DNA from: Streptomyces turgidiscabies Car8
GTDB lineage: Bacteria > Actinomycetota > Actinomycetes > Streptomycetales > Streptomycetaceae
Direction: 5' to 3'
Assembly (NCBI RefSeq): GCF_000331005.1
Contig: NZ_AEJB01000582.1
Location: 1-34,341 of the forward strand
DNA: 34,341 bases
The position numbers and the translations under genes were made by a program. Numbering within the stretch: position 1 is the first letter of the stretch; every line of letters starts with the position of its first letter. A model generated the notes under the pieces. The model did no database searches. It worked only from the letters and a program-made list of their open reading frames with translations, and had not been told where the DNA came from. Shown in pieces: positions 17,701 through 24,971 of the stretch.

Positions 17701-17920
17701 CCTCTACCGCCATCCGGTCCACCTCCACTTCAGCTGGCACTGGAGTTGGCACTGGAGCTGGCACATTCACCTCTTCGCCCACAAGAAGAAGAAGCAGAGC
17801 ACCGGAAAGTCCCACCTCGGAAGACACCAGGCGGGAGAGCGTCGATACAGTAACGACCGCGGCGGCGAGAAGGGCGATGCCCGACGCCGGGGCAACCCCA
17901 ACAAGCGCAGAAAGAAGTAG
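11720..17920 (+). CDS. Secreted DNRLRE/RHS-repeat protein with short variable C-terminal tail (putative polymorphic toxin)
   Basis: This is a 2066-aa protein. An N-terminal export signal (about 20-46, RRIATGVAMLFAVETALVSQ) is followed by a conserved PVRTKVGGVWKNIDTSL segment. A DNRLRE-type beta domain follows (about 313-490, DTWVQNPDYPDSQVSSEEL, ARSYLKFDVSKF), then Ig/fibronectin-like stretches, and RHS/YD repeats from about 1070 to 1900 (many YDAAGRLT, YDALGRPVK and YDEFGNPE units). The RHS core motif lies near 1907-1968 (YGWLGGDQRAS, GVRLYDPTAGRFLQVDPVPGG, DPVNGTDLDG). The 98-aa tail holds a hydrophobic helix, a Trp/His-rich stretch (2005-2017) and a basic end with HQAGERR and DRGGEKGDARR. 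RHS barrels enclose C-terminal toxins. I do not recognise a known toxin fold in this tail. ATG 11720 is preferred over ATG 11714 because of ribosome-site spacing. Confidence 0.9.
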   Translation: MRHRPVAHGRSGTERVRQARVLRRIATGVAMLFAVETALVSQGTGLAFATDTAEHVKSSPVKPTSGATKASGPAEAQDEASAVLMARLQHRKIEVLSARTADSSTYALPDGQMQTQAYAGPVRTKVGGVWKNIDTSLSDTGSDLTPAAAPADVAVSDGGDTRLASVSKGKRSFGLGWAVKLPTPSVKANTASYALGGGQTLSVSALAQGFSENIRLARKPADGAVTYRIPVNLAGLKLSRAASGHLLLKDTTGTLVAEAPAPVMWDASLDRASGESAHQEQVATRVETAADGSQSLVLTPDTSFLATATYPVTVDPTTTLAVTTDTWVQNPDYPDSQVSSEELKSGTYDGGTDTARSYLKFDVSKFVGKHITAANLSLYNYYSATCGTSGPATLAKRVTSTWTSSAITWGAQPTTTTTGDASNTGHWGYDSSCAANWSNWNLQAITQAWADGSTNQGVQIASASETDSTTWRRFRSANYSTSGYAPKLSVTYNSYATTSSSAISPNYPNPYNGKTYVTSLTPTLSTKVTDADGGVAQGQYEITADPAYADNTYTYTAYGHTVASGSVSTLAIPAASAFPAGAHLRFRVRAYDGTDYGTWSAYKTFVMNTALPAAPTVSCTPYTANTWTATATGGATCTLDTTSTDGLGFAWGLDDSTIPKRVYDTTDGSGGDPLTITIAPGEDWHKLYAKTIDSGGNMSSATTTYAFGVGDGAGLLTPGDGDSAARRVSLTSTGKSTYTGVTYQYRRGETDTWHSVPVADVTKSADGSAVSAWPVTVTGGSPAALTWNVTTSLTEDGALDIRAAFTDGTTTAYSQPHTITVDRNAGTAPSADIGPGTVNTLTGDFTLSDTDASAFGLTVSRTASSRRPTAGADAEGQVAIFGPQWTSGTTAELTDSDWAYVRKTSATSVALVDVDGDETGFTATSAGGWKPEPGSEDLTLTGSLTGSFTLKDDDGTTTTFAKVDPAATTWQVATTYLPTDNTTTKVVSEKVTSGTSTLARPKYVIAPTSAVSSSTCGTTPATAGCRLLEFVYATSTTATGSALGDYTGQVSQIKLWATSPGASAATATVVAQYSYDNTGHLREQWDPRISPALKTAYTYDSSGHVTTLTPPGELPWTFTYGQAGNAATAGTGMLLSASRPNLTAGSKSTTDGTTATTSVVYDVPLSGTNAPYALGTSDVAAWGQTDVPTDATAVFPADSVPSSHTGGALAATSYTRATITYTDNSGREVDTATPGGHISTTEYDRFGNSVRELTAGNRELALATSGAGQAEQVALSIDQLTSADRAEQLSTRSVYSSDGLRETDEYGPLHQVTLTSTLAAGSGGTDLAPGSQVPAREHTVNTYDEGRPTDGTATVANQVTTAKVGAYVAGYPADADVRTTASGYDWVKGLPTSTVTDPSGLALTKNTSYDSQGRVIKSTLPKSSGSDAGATVTTYYSATGTGACNGRPEWADLLCSTGPGGAITGGGSNPTQLPTRTIEYDRWGNTAKTTETANSVTRTTTNTYDAAGRLTQTVVSGGVGTAVPDVTTTYDPDNGKVATVASGAGTVTHSYDQLGREISYSDGAGNTTATAYDALGRPVKTTDSAPSTTTYTYDTSKDPRGLETSRTDSVAGAFAATYDADGDLATESLPGGYTLTVAQDETGAQTSRVYTKDSDGTVVASDTVDQSVQGQTVTDNDTTGQTRSRGYTYDAAGRLTRADDTDPNGACTRRDYTFDKNSNRTALAVVTSDVGTACTSTGATGTSYSYDSADRLEATGTVYDAFGRTTTQASGATIGYYANDLVRQQTSGTSRQTWNLDAAGRLASWTTETQGTDGTWTQTGARTDHYGADGDSPDWTQETVSTVTRNVPAADGDLAAVTSATGDTVLQLTDIHGDVTVQLPLDTSQSVTAAAYDEFGNPEDGTAATRYGWLGGDQRASDTVTGATLMGVRLYDPTAGRFLQVDPVPGGSANAYDYVNQDPVNGTDLDGRCFWDGCVMEGYGVYLLGAAAVGGAYYLYRHPVHLHFSWHWSWHWSWHIHLFAHKKKKQSTGKSHLGRHQAGERRYSNDRGGEKGDARRRGNPNKRRKK

Positions 17921-17932
17921 GACCTGAGAAAA

Positions 17933-17968
17933 GGGAGTGCCCGTCGGCCTCGACCGGCGGGCACTCCC
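17933..17968 (+). terminator. Hairpin between the RHS gene and the phosphoribosyltransferase gene
   Basis: GGGAGTGCCCG (17933-17943) pairs with CGGGCACTCCC (17958-17968), extended inward by four more pairs, one of them G-U. It lies 13 bp after the RHS stop and is followed by CGTTGTTTC. It may terminate or attenuate transcription into the next gene, lowering partner expression relative to RHS or giving that gene its own start. Confidence 0.7.
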
Positions 17969-18023
17969 CGTTGTTTCGGGAATCCCGTTGTTCGAGAATC
18001 AGAAATTCAGGGGTCGGTTCACC

Positions 18024-18554
18024 GTGGACATGAGAAATCTCCTGCGTGACCATTTCGCATGGCGCGGCAAGGAAGACCAGCGTGCGGACATCTCGGGGTG
18101 GTGGCGGGAAGGCGAGATCCTGACGGGGATCGGTCCCGCGCTGGCGGCCCTGCACCCGGGCGGGAGCCCCAACGTCGTGATGTCGCCGGAGGCCACGGGA
18201 TATCTCATCGGCCCACTGGTGGCTGTCGCCCTCGGGGCCGGTTTCGTGGAGATGCGCAGAGACCTGAGCGAGGAGACGACCGGCGACAGCGTGCTGCTAC
18301 GCAGCACCCCACCGGACTACCAGGGCCGAACGGTCGAGTGGGGAATCAGGAAACGCCGCCTGGGCCCGGGAAGCCGGGTTCTCTTCGTGGACGACTGGGT
18401 GGATACGGGGGCCACGGCCCTGGCCGCTCGCCGGGTCACCGAGGACGCGGGCGGGCAATGGGTGGGGGCGGCTGTCATCGTCGACAGCACGAGCCACGGT
18501 CTTCGAAGAGACCTGAACCTCAAGGGCCTGCTGTCCGAAAAGGAGCTCTGGTAG
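18024..18554 (+). CDS. Phosphoribosyltransferase-like protein, possible partner/immunity of the RHS protein
   Basis: This 176-aa cytoplasmic protein is built like type I phosphoribosyltransferases of the adenine-PRT kind. SPEATGYLIGPLVAVALGAGFVEMRRD (54-80) matches the APRT substrate loop region, and VLFVDDWVDTGATA (119-132) is the PRPP-binding signature with Asp123, Asp124, Asp127 and Thr128. GTG 18024 has GGGG 10 nt upstream; ATG 18030 is also possible. It follows the RHS gene by about 100 bp on the same strand, separated by a hairpin. A salvage enzyme is the plain reading. Genes placed directly after RHS toxins are often immunity proteins, so a neutralising role is a reasonable but unproven inference. 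Confidence 0.82.
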   Translation: MDMRNLLRDHFAWRGKEDQRADISGWWREGEILTGIGPALAALHPGGSPNVVMSPEATGYLIGPLVAVALGAGFVEMRRDLSEETTGDSVLLRSTPPDYQGRTVEWGIRKRRLGPGSRVLFVDDWVDTGATALAARRVTEDAGGQWVGAAVIVDSTSHGLRRDLNLKGLLSEKELW

Positions 18555-18565
18555 GAACTCAGGCC

Positions 18566-18585
18566 CTTGAGCCGCCTTGAGCCGC
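18566..18585. repeat. Tandem 10-bp repeat CTTGAGCCGC
   Basis: Two exact tandem copies (18566-18575 and 18576-18585) lie in the 52-bp gap between the convergent phosphoribosyltransferase and MFS genes. It is probably a slippage product of no function. Confidence 0.6.
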
Positions 18586-18606
18586 ATTGGCGACCCCGAC
18601 CCGGGA

Positions 18607-19875
18607 TCAGTGCCGTACCGTCTCCGCCTGCCTCGGGACATGCGTCGCCACCACGCGTTGCCGGGCCGCCGACGGAGCCACCGCTCGCCGGTCCACCGCG
18701 TACGCGACCCCCGCGACGCCCAGGCCCAGCACAGCCAGTCCCGCCCCCACCAGCGCCGGGGACGTCACGCCGAAGCCCGCCGCCAGGGCGAGGCCGCCGA
18801 TCCACGCTCCCCCGGCGTTGGCCAGGTTGAAGGCCGCCTGGTTCGCCGAGGAGGCCAGGGACGGGGCCGTCGACGCCTTCTCCATCACCATCAGGTTGAG
18901 CGGTGAGCCCGTGACGAACGCCGCCACGCCGAGCAGCGTGACCGCCAGCGCCGCGCTCCACTGCGTGCTCATCAGCAGCGGGAACGCGCCCAGGACCAGG
19001 ATCAGCGAGACCAGGCCGCCGAACAGGGTGCGCCGCATCGAGTGGTCCGCGAGGCGTCCGCCCAGCAGGTTGCCGACCGTCGCGCCCACACCGAACAGGG
19101 CCAGCAGCAGCGTCACGCTGGAGTCGGCGTACCCGGCGGAGTCCGTGAGCATCGGAGCGATGTAGCTGTACGCCGAGAACAGGGCGCCGAAGCCCGCGAC
19201 CGTCGTACCGAGGGCCAGCCAGACCGGCAGCGACCGCAGCGCGGCCAGTTCGCCGCGCAGACCCGCGACCGGGGTCTCCACCCGGGTCTTCGGGATCAGC
19301 AGGGCCAGCGCCGCTATCGCCGCCACGCCGATGACGCTCACGCCGAGGAAGGTCGCCCGCCAGCCGAGCTGCTGGCCCATCGCCGTGGCCACCGGGACGC
19401 CGAGCACGTTCGCGACCGTCAGGCCCAGGAACATCAGGGAGACCGAGCGTGCCTTGCGTTCCGGCGCCACCATGGTCGTCGCCACCACCGCGCCGACGCC
19501 GAAGAAGGCGCCGTGCGGCAGTCCGCTGAGGAAGCGGGCGGCCAGGAGGTAGTCGTAGTCCGGTGCGAACGCCGACAGGGCGTTGCCCGCCACGAACAGG
19601 GCCATCAGGCCGATCAGGACCTTGCGGCGCGACATCCGGGCGGTGGCCGCCGCGAGCAGCGGGGCGCCGATGACGACGCCGAGCGCGTACGCCGAGACCA
19701 GGTGCCCGGCGGTCGGGATCGAGATGTTCAGGTCGTCCGCGACCTCGGGCAGCAGGCCCATCATCACGAACTCGGTCGTGCCGATGCCGAAAGCACCCAC
19801 GGCGAGGGCGAGCAGGGCCAGGGGGGTGGTCCTGCGGGCGGGGGCGGACAGGGAGGTCGGCGTGGGCCGGGACAT
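18607..19875 (-). CDS. MFS transporter of the DHA1 family (AraJ/YdhP-like efflux)
   Basis: This 422-aa protein has twelve predicted membrane helices. The opening GAFGIGTTEFVMMGLLPEVADDL and the loop ARMSRRKVLIGLM are characteristic of AraJ/YdhP-type DHA1 exporters, which expel sugars, nucleosides or drugs by proton antiport. The substrate cannot be read from the sequence. The start is ATG 19875, with only a weak GAAAGG upstream. A 7-bp inverted repeat lies about 40-65 bp upstream (19914-19940) and probably marks its operator. The gene converges on the phosphoribosyltransferase gene and follows the EEP gene on the same strand after 120 bp. Confidence 0.9.
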   Translation of the reverse strand: MSRPTPTSLSAPARRTTPLALLALAVGAFGIGTTEFVMMGLLPEVADDLNISIPTAGHLVSAYALGVVIGAPLLAAATARMSRRKVLIGLMALFVAGNALSAFAPDYDYLLAARFLSGLPHGAFFGVGAVVATTMVAPERKARSVSLMFLGLTVANVLGVPVATAMGQQLGWRATFLGVSVIGVAAIAALALLIPKTRVETPVAGLRGELAALRSLPVWLALGTTVAGFGALFSAYSYIAPMLTDSAGYADSSVTLLLALFGVGATVGNLLGGRLADHSMRRTLFGGLVSLILVLGAFPLLMSTQWSAALAVTLLGVAAFVTGSPLNLMVMEKASTAPSLASSANQAAFNLANAGGAWIGGLALAAGFGVTSPALVGAGLAVLGLGVAGVAYAVDRRAVAPSAARQRVVATHVPRQAETVRH

Positions 19876-19913
19876 CAGAACAGCGGCCTTTCGAAGGGTG
19901 CGACGGGCGTAGG

Positions 19914-19940
19914 TCCGTACAGTTTATGTTCAAGTACGGA
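19914..19940 (-). promoter_or_regulatory. Inverted repeat at the MFS promoter
   Basis: TCCGTAC (19914-19920) and GTACGGA (19934-19940) form perfect 7-bp arms around an AT-rich 13-nt centre. On the minus strand the centre contains TTGAAC, a possible -35 box, so a bound repressor would cover the promoter. The GTAC-N-GTAC layout is like HxlR- or MarR-type sites; no such regulator gene is adjacent. Confidence 0.5.
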
Positions 19941-19995
19941 ACAAAGACTGCCACGCCCGGTATTCCCCCGGGTCGCGAGCCCGTCGCCGTGGCCC

Positions 19996-21045
19996 CTACG
20001 CGGCCGGAATCCGCACCCGGGCCGCGATCGGCAGGTGGTCGCTCGCCGTGCGCGGCAGCGACCAGGAGCTGACCGGCTCCACGCCCTGCACCATGATCTG
20101 GTCGATCCGTGCCAGCGGGAACGACGCCGGCCAGCTGAACCCGAACCCGCTGCCCGACGCGCCCTGCGTGGAGCGCATCTGGGCGGTGACGGCGTTCAGC
20201 GCGCGGTCGTTCATCGTGCCGTTCAGGTCGCCGAGGAGGATCTTGCGCGTCAGCTTCTCGTCGGAGAGCGCCTCGCCCAGCGCGTTCGCGCTCTTGTCGC
20301 GCTGGCGGGCCGTGAACCCGGCCTTCATCTTCACGCGCACCGACGGGAGGTGGGCGACGTACACCGCGACCGGACCCTCCGGTGTCGCGACGGTGGCGCG
20401 CATCGCGCGGGTCCAGCCCAGCTTGATGTCCACCGGCCGGGCGGCGCTGATCGGGTACTTGCTCCACAGGCCGACCGTGCCCTGGACCGAGTGGTACTTG
20501 TACGTCGCCGCGAGGGCCTTCTCGTACGTCGGGACGGCCGTGTCCGTCAGTTCCTCCAGGGCGAGGAGGTCGGCGCCGGAGCCCGCCACCTCGCGGGCCG
20601 TGCCGGCCGGGTCCGGGTTCTCCGCGTTGACGTTGTGGGTGGCCACCGTCAGATTGCCGCCGGTACCGGCGTTGCTGCCGAGCAGCCCGCCGAAGAGGTT
20701 GAACCAGACGGCCGTGGTCACCGCGATCGCGATCAGCGCGGTCGCGGAGCGCCGGATCAGGGCCACAACGAGCAGCAGCGGTACGGAGATGATGCCGAAC
20801 CAGGGCAGGAACGTCTCACTGAGGCTGCCGAGGTTGCCGATCCGGTTGGGGATCTGCGCGTGCAGAACCATCACCAGGGCGAGCAGCAGGGCCAGCGCCG
20901 CCGTGATCAGGCCCCGGCGCCAGATTCTCGGATCGCCCCGCCAGCCGGCCGTCAGACGGGCCATCAGGCGCCGAAGTCGGGGTCCCCGACGCTCGGGTCC
21001 CGAGCCTCCGTTGTCCGTCTCCGTCATGTACGCCTGCTGGGCCAT
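19996..21045 (-). CDS. Membrane-anchored endonuclease/exonuclease/phosphatase (EEP) family protein
   Basis: This 349-aa protein has a basic cytoplasmic N-terminus, three membrane helices (about 46-62, 83-97 and 101-119) and a C-terminal EEP (DNase I-like) domain outside the membrane. The metal-dependent phosphodiesterase residues are all present: Asn138 (THNVNAEN), Glu164/165 (LALEELTD), His232 (VAHLPS), Asp273/Asn275 (LLGDLNGTMND), Asp315 (RIDQIMV) and Asp336-His337 (ASDHLPI). The substrate may be nucleic acid, sphingolipid or phosphoinositide-like. The complete catalytic set indicates an active enzyme. The start is ATG 21045 with GAGG upstream; ATG 21027 is an alternative. Confidence 0.9.
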   Translation of the reverse strand: MAQQAYMTETDNGGSGPERRGPRLRRLMARLTAGWRGDPRIWRRGLITAALALLLALVMVLHAQIPNRIGNLGSLSETFLPWFGIISVPLLLVVALIRRSATALIAIAVTTAVWFNLFGGLLGSNAGTGGNLTVATHNVNAENPDPAGTAREVAGSGADLLALEELTDTAVPTYEKALAATYKYHSVQGTVGLWSKYPISAARPVDIKLGWTRAMRATVATPEGPVAVYVAHLPSVRVKMKAGFTARQRDKSANALGEALSDEKLTRKILLGDLNGTMNDRALNAVTAQMRSTQGASGSGFGFSWPASFPLARIDQIMVQGVEPVSSWSLPRTASDHLPIAARVRIPAA

Positions 21046-21263
21046 ACCGTCGCCTCACAACCTGCCGTGCATACCGTCCGTCCCCCGCGTCTAAGACCCT
21101 AGGGGATGATCGGTTCCGATCTCGCCGTCTCATGACGGCCGTACGGGGACGATGACGAACAAGTCGGCGCGAGCAGTTCCGGTTACGGTCCGGTCAAGGG
21201 CCGTCTGTGACGAAACACGCACAGTCGAGCGCCGGCCGGCCCGTGGGGCGTACGAATTGCTGG

Positions 21264-21911
21264 TTACGGAGCCACCGGCCGCAGACCTTCCAGCAGCGTG
21301 TCGACGATTCGCTCCGCGAGCCCCTCCGGCAGGTCCGCGTCGTTGCGCAGTACGGCGCGCAGGAGCATGGGGCCGAGGAAGAGGTCGTACATCATCGTGA
21401 CGTCGATGTCGGGGCGCACCTCGCCGCTGCGCTGGCCGCGGCGCAGGAGTTCGACGCCGAGCAGTCGGCGCGGCTCGATGACGGTGGCCTGGTAGGCGGC
21501 CCAGAGTTTGGGGCTGCTCTTCACCTGGGCCTGGACGTTGTGCAGGAACGCCGAGGACTGGTGGGCGAGTCCCCGGCGGCGCAGCGCCTCCAGCAGGACG
21601 ACCAGGTCGTCGCGCGTCGACGTGCCGGGGAGCTCCGGGTCGGCGGGTTCCATGGCCCGCATGACGTCGACGAACAGTTCCTCCTTGCCCGGCCAGCGGC
21701 GGTAGATGGTGGCCTTGCCGACACCGGCGGTGCGTGCCACCCGCTCGATGGAGATGTCCGCGAGCGGCACGCCTTCCTCCAGGAGCTGCAGCACGCCCTC
21801 GATGATGGAGCGCTCCACGGCTTCACTCCGGGGGCGGCCCCGGGTGCTGCTCCGTTCGGCCGTGGTCCGAGCGGTGGTGGCTGCGCCGGCCGGGCCGTCC
21901 GCGAGGTTCAC
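21264..21911 (-). CDS. TetR-family repressor, probable regulator of the adjacent DHA2 pump
   Basis: This 215-aa protein has an N-terminal TetR helix-turn-helix (about 33-78; recognition part ISIERVARTAGVGKATIYRRW, then KEELF) and a larger C-terminal ligand domain (QVKSSPKLWAAYQA, MMYDLFLGPMLLRAVL). GTG 21911 is chosen because GGAG lies 12-15 nt upstream with AGG closer; the open frame extends to 21992 but is Arg/Gly-rich and overlaps a small hairpin (21988-22004) that could end the pump transcript. It lies 139 bp downstream of the pump gene on the same strand. The perfect palindrome at the pump promoter is its likely target, giving drug-induced derepression. Confidence 0.9.
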   Translation of the reverse strand: MNLADGPAGAATTARTTAERSSTRGRPRSEAVERSIIEGVLQLLEEGVPLADISIERVARTAGVGKATIYRRWPGKEELFVDVMRAMEPADPELPGTSTRDDLVVLLEALRRRGLAHQSSAFLHNVQAQVKSSPKLWAAYQATVIEPRRLLGVELLRRGQRSGEVRPDIDVTMMYDLFLGPMLLRAVLRNDADLPEGLAERIVDTLLEGLRPVAP

Positions 21912-22050
21912 GCGACCTGCTCCTTTCCTTCTCCGGCGCGGATGCGCCGGTGCGCCGATTCTCCCCGTCGCCCCGTCCCCCCGTAATGGCACCCCTCAGG
22001 TGCCGCTTAGGTGCCCTTCGTCGCTCCTCATCCCCTGCGTCCGCTGCCGC

Positions 22051-23712
<1,662 letters not shown>

Positions 23713-23875
23713 TTACGCAGGAGCCGGGCACCGGTGGGATGCGGCGCGAGACGTTCAGCACACAGACGGCCCTCCGTGGGCGACCACTAGCCGTCCCCGG
23801 ACGGAAGGTGCCACCATGGGAGGGATCCGGGGACGCCGTCAGGGCGCCTCGAGATGAATTGAAGGAGCCGTTGCC

Positions 23876-24772
23876 ATGACGCAGCTTCAGTCTGCCCACC
23901 AGGCCTCCGCCGGCAGCACCACCGCGACGACGAACTCGGCGAACGCGACGAACGCGCTGTACGGGGGCAAGGGCACACGCCGCATCACGGTCCGGGACAT
24001 CACCGCCGCCAAGGAGCGCGGCGAGAAGTGGCCCATGCTCACCGCCTACGACGCGATGACCGCGTCCGTCTTCGACGAGGCCGGTATCCCCGTCATGCTG
24101 GTCGGCGACTCGGCGGGCAACTGTCACCTGGGATACGAGTCGACGGTACCCGTGACCCTCGACGAGATGACCATGCTGTCGGCGGCGGTCGTCCGGGGTA
24201 CGAGCCGGGCGCTGATCGTGGGCGACCTGCCCTTCGGCTCCTACCAGGAGGGCCCGGTGCAGGCGCTGCGCTCGGCGACGCGGCTGGTGAAGGAGGCGGG
24301 GGTCGGGGCCGTCAAGCTGGAGGGCGGCGAGCGCTCGCACCGCCAGATCGAACTGCTGGTCGAGTCCGGTATCCCGGTGATGGCCCACATCGGCCTCACC
24401 CCCCAGTCCGTGAACTCCATGGGCTACCGCGTCCAGGGACGCGGCGAGGAGGCCGCGCAGCAGTTGCTGCGGGACGCGAAGGCCGTGCAGGACGCGGGGG
24501 CGTTCGCGGTGGTCCTGGAGCTGGTGCCGGCCGAGCTGGCGGCGGAGGTCACGCGGACGCTGCACATCCCCACGGTGGGGATCGGGGCGGGGGCGGAGAC
24601 CGACGCGCAGGTGCTGGTGTGGACCGACATGCTGGGGCTGACCGGGGGGCGGATGCCGAAGTTCGTCAAGCAGTACGCGAATCTGCGTGAGGTCATGGGG
24701 AACGCGGCGAAGGCGTTCGCGGAGGATGTGACGGGCGGGACGTTCCCGCTGGAGGAGCACTCCGTGCACTGA
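23876..24772 (+). CDS. panB: 3-methyl-2-oxobutanoate hydroxymethyltransferase
   Basis: This 298-aa TIM-barrel enzyme makes ketopantoate from 2-oxoisovalerate and methylene-tetrahydrofolate, the first committed step to pantothenate and CoA. Family motifs are clear: MLTAYDAMTASVFDEAGI, VGDSAGN (metal ligand Asp78), GDLPFGSY (Asp117), VKLEGG (Lys147, Glu149), MAHIGLTPQSV, YRVQGR, and the catalytic Glu215 in LELVPAE, then IPTVGIGAG. The first 30 residues (Ser/Thr/Asn/Ala-rich) are an extra, probably disordered leader common in actinomycetes. Ribosome site GAAGGAG lies 8-14 nt before ATG. A terminator follows, so it appears monocistronic. Confidence 0.96.
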   Translation: MTQLQSAHQASAGSTTATTNSANATNALYGGKGTRRITVRDITAAKERGEKWPMLTAYDAMTASVFDEAGIPVMLVGDSAGNCHLGYESTVPVTLDEMTMLSAAVVRGTSRALIVGDLPFGSYQEGPVQALRSATRLVKEAGVGAVKLEGGERSHRQIELLVESGIPVMAHIGLTPQSVNSMGYRVQGRGEEAAQQLLRDAKAVQDAGAFAVVLELVPAELAAEVTRTLHIPTVGIGAGAETDAQVLVWTDMLGLTGGRMPKFVKQYANLREVMGNAAKAFAEDVTGGTFPLEEHSVH

Positions 24773-24834
24773 CCTGACTGTCCGGGGCCTGTTTGCCGGG
24801 TGCACGGATCCCACAGAGCCACTGCGGTACGAGA

Positions 24835-24875
24835 GCAGCCCGCCGACTTCCCCCATCGGCGGGCTGCGGCTTTTT
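24835..24875 (+). terminator. Terminator after panB
   Basis: A perfect 12-bp GC-rich stem (24835-24846 with 24856-24867) has a 9-nt loop and is followed by GGC and five T (24871-24875). It is a classical intrinsic terminator. Confidence 0.93.
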
Positions 24876-24932
24876 GTCTCGCCCCGCCGCCCCTACCCGT
24901 CCCTGGGGGGCTGCGCCGGGATAAGGGCACTT

Positions 24933-24964
24933 GAGGCTCCGGTGGGTGCGCCCACCGGAGCCTC
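24933..24964. terminator. Hairpin downstream of the ferric-reductase-like gene
   Basis: A perfect 14-bp stem (24933-24946 with 24951-24964) has a 4-nt TGCG loop, ending 7 bp past the stop of the minus-strand gene. There is no T run, as is usual for GC-rich actinomycete terminators. Confidence 0.8.
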
Positions 24965-24971
24965 GGCGCCG

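Noticed and set aside
14870..17827. 985-codon minus-strand open frame opposite the RHS gene
   Set aside because: Composition is Gly/Val/Arg-rich with no domain; it mirrors RHS repeats in a GC-biased frame.
18566..18585. Short tandem repeat as a possible CRISPR or att site
   Set aside because: There are only two 10-bp units without spacers, and no integrase or tRNA nearby.
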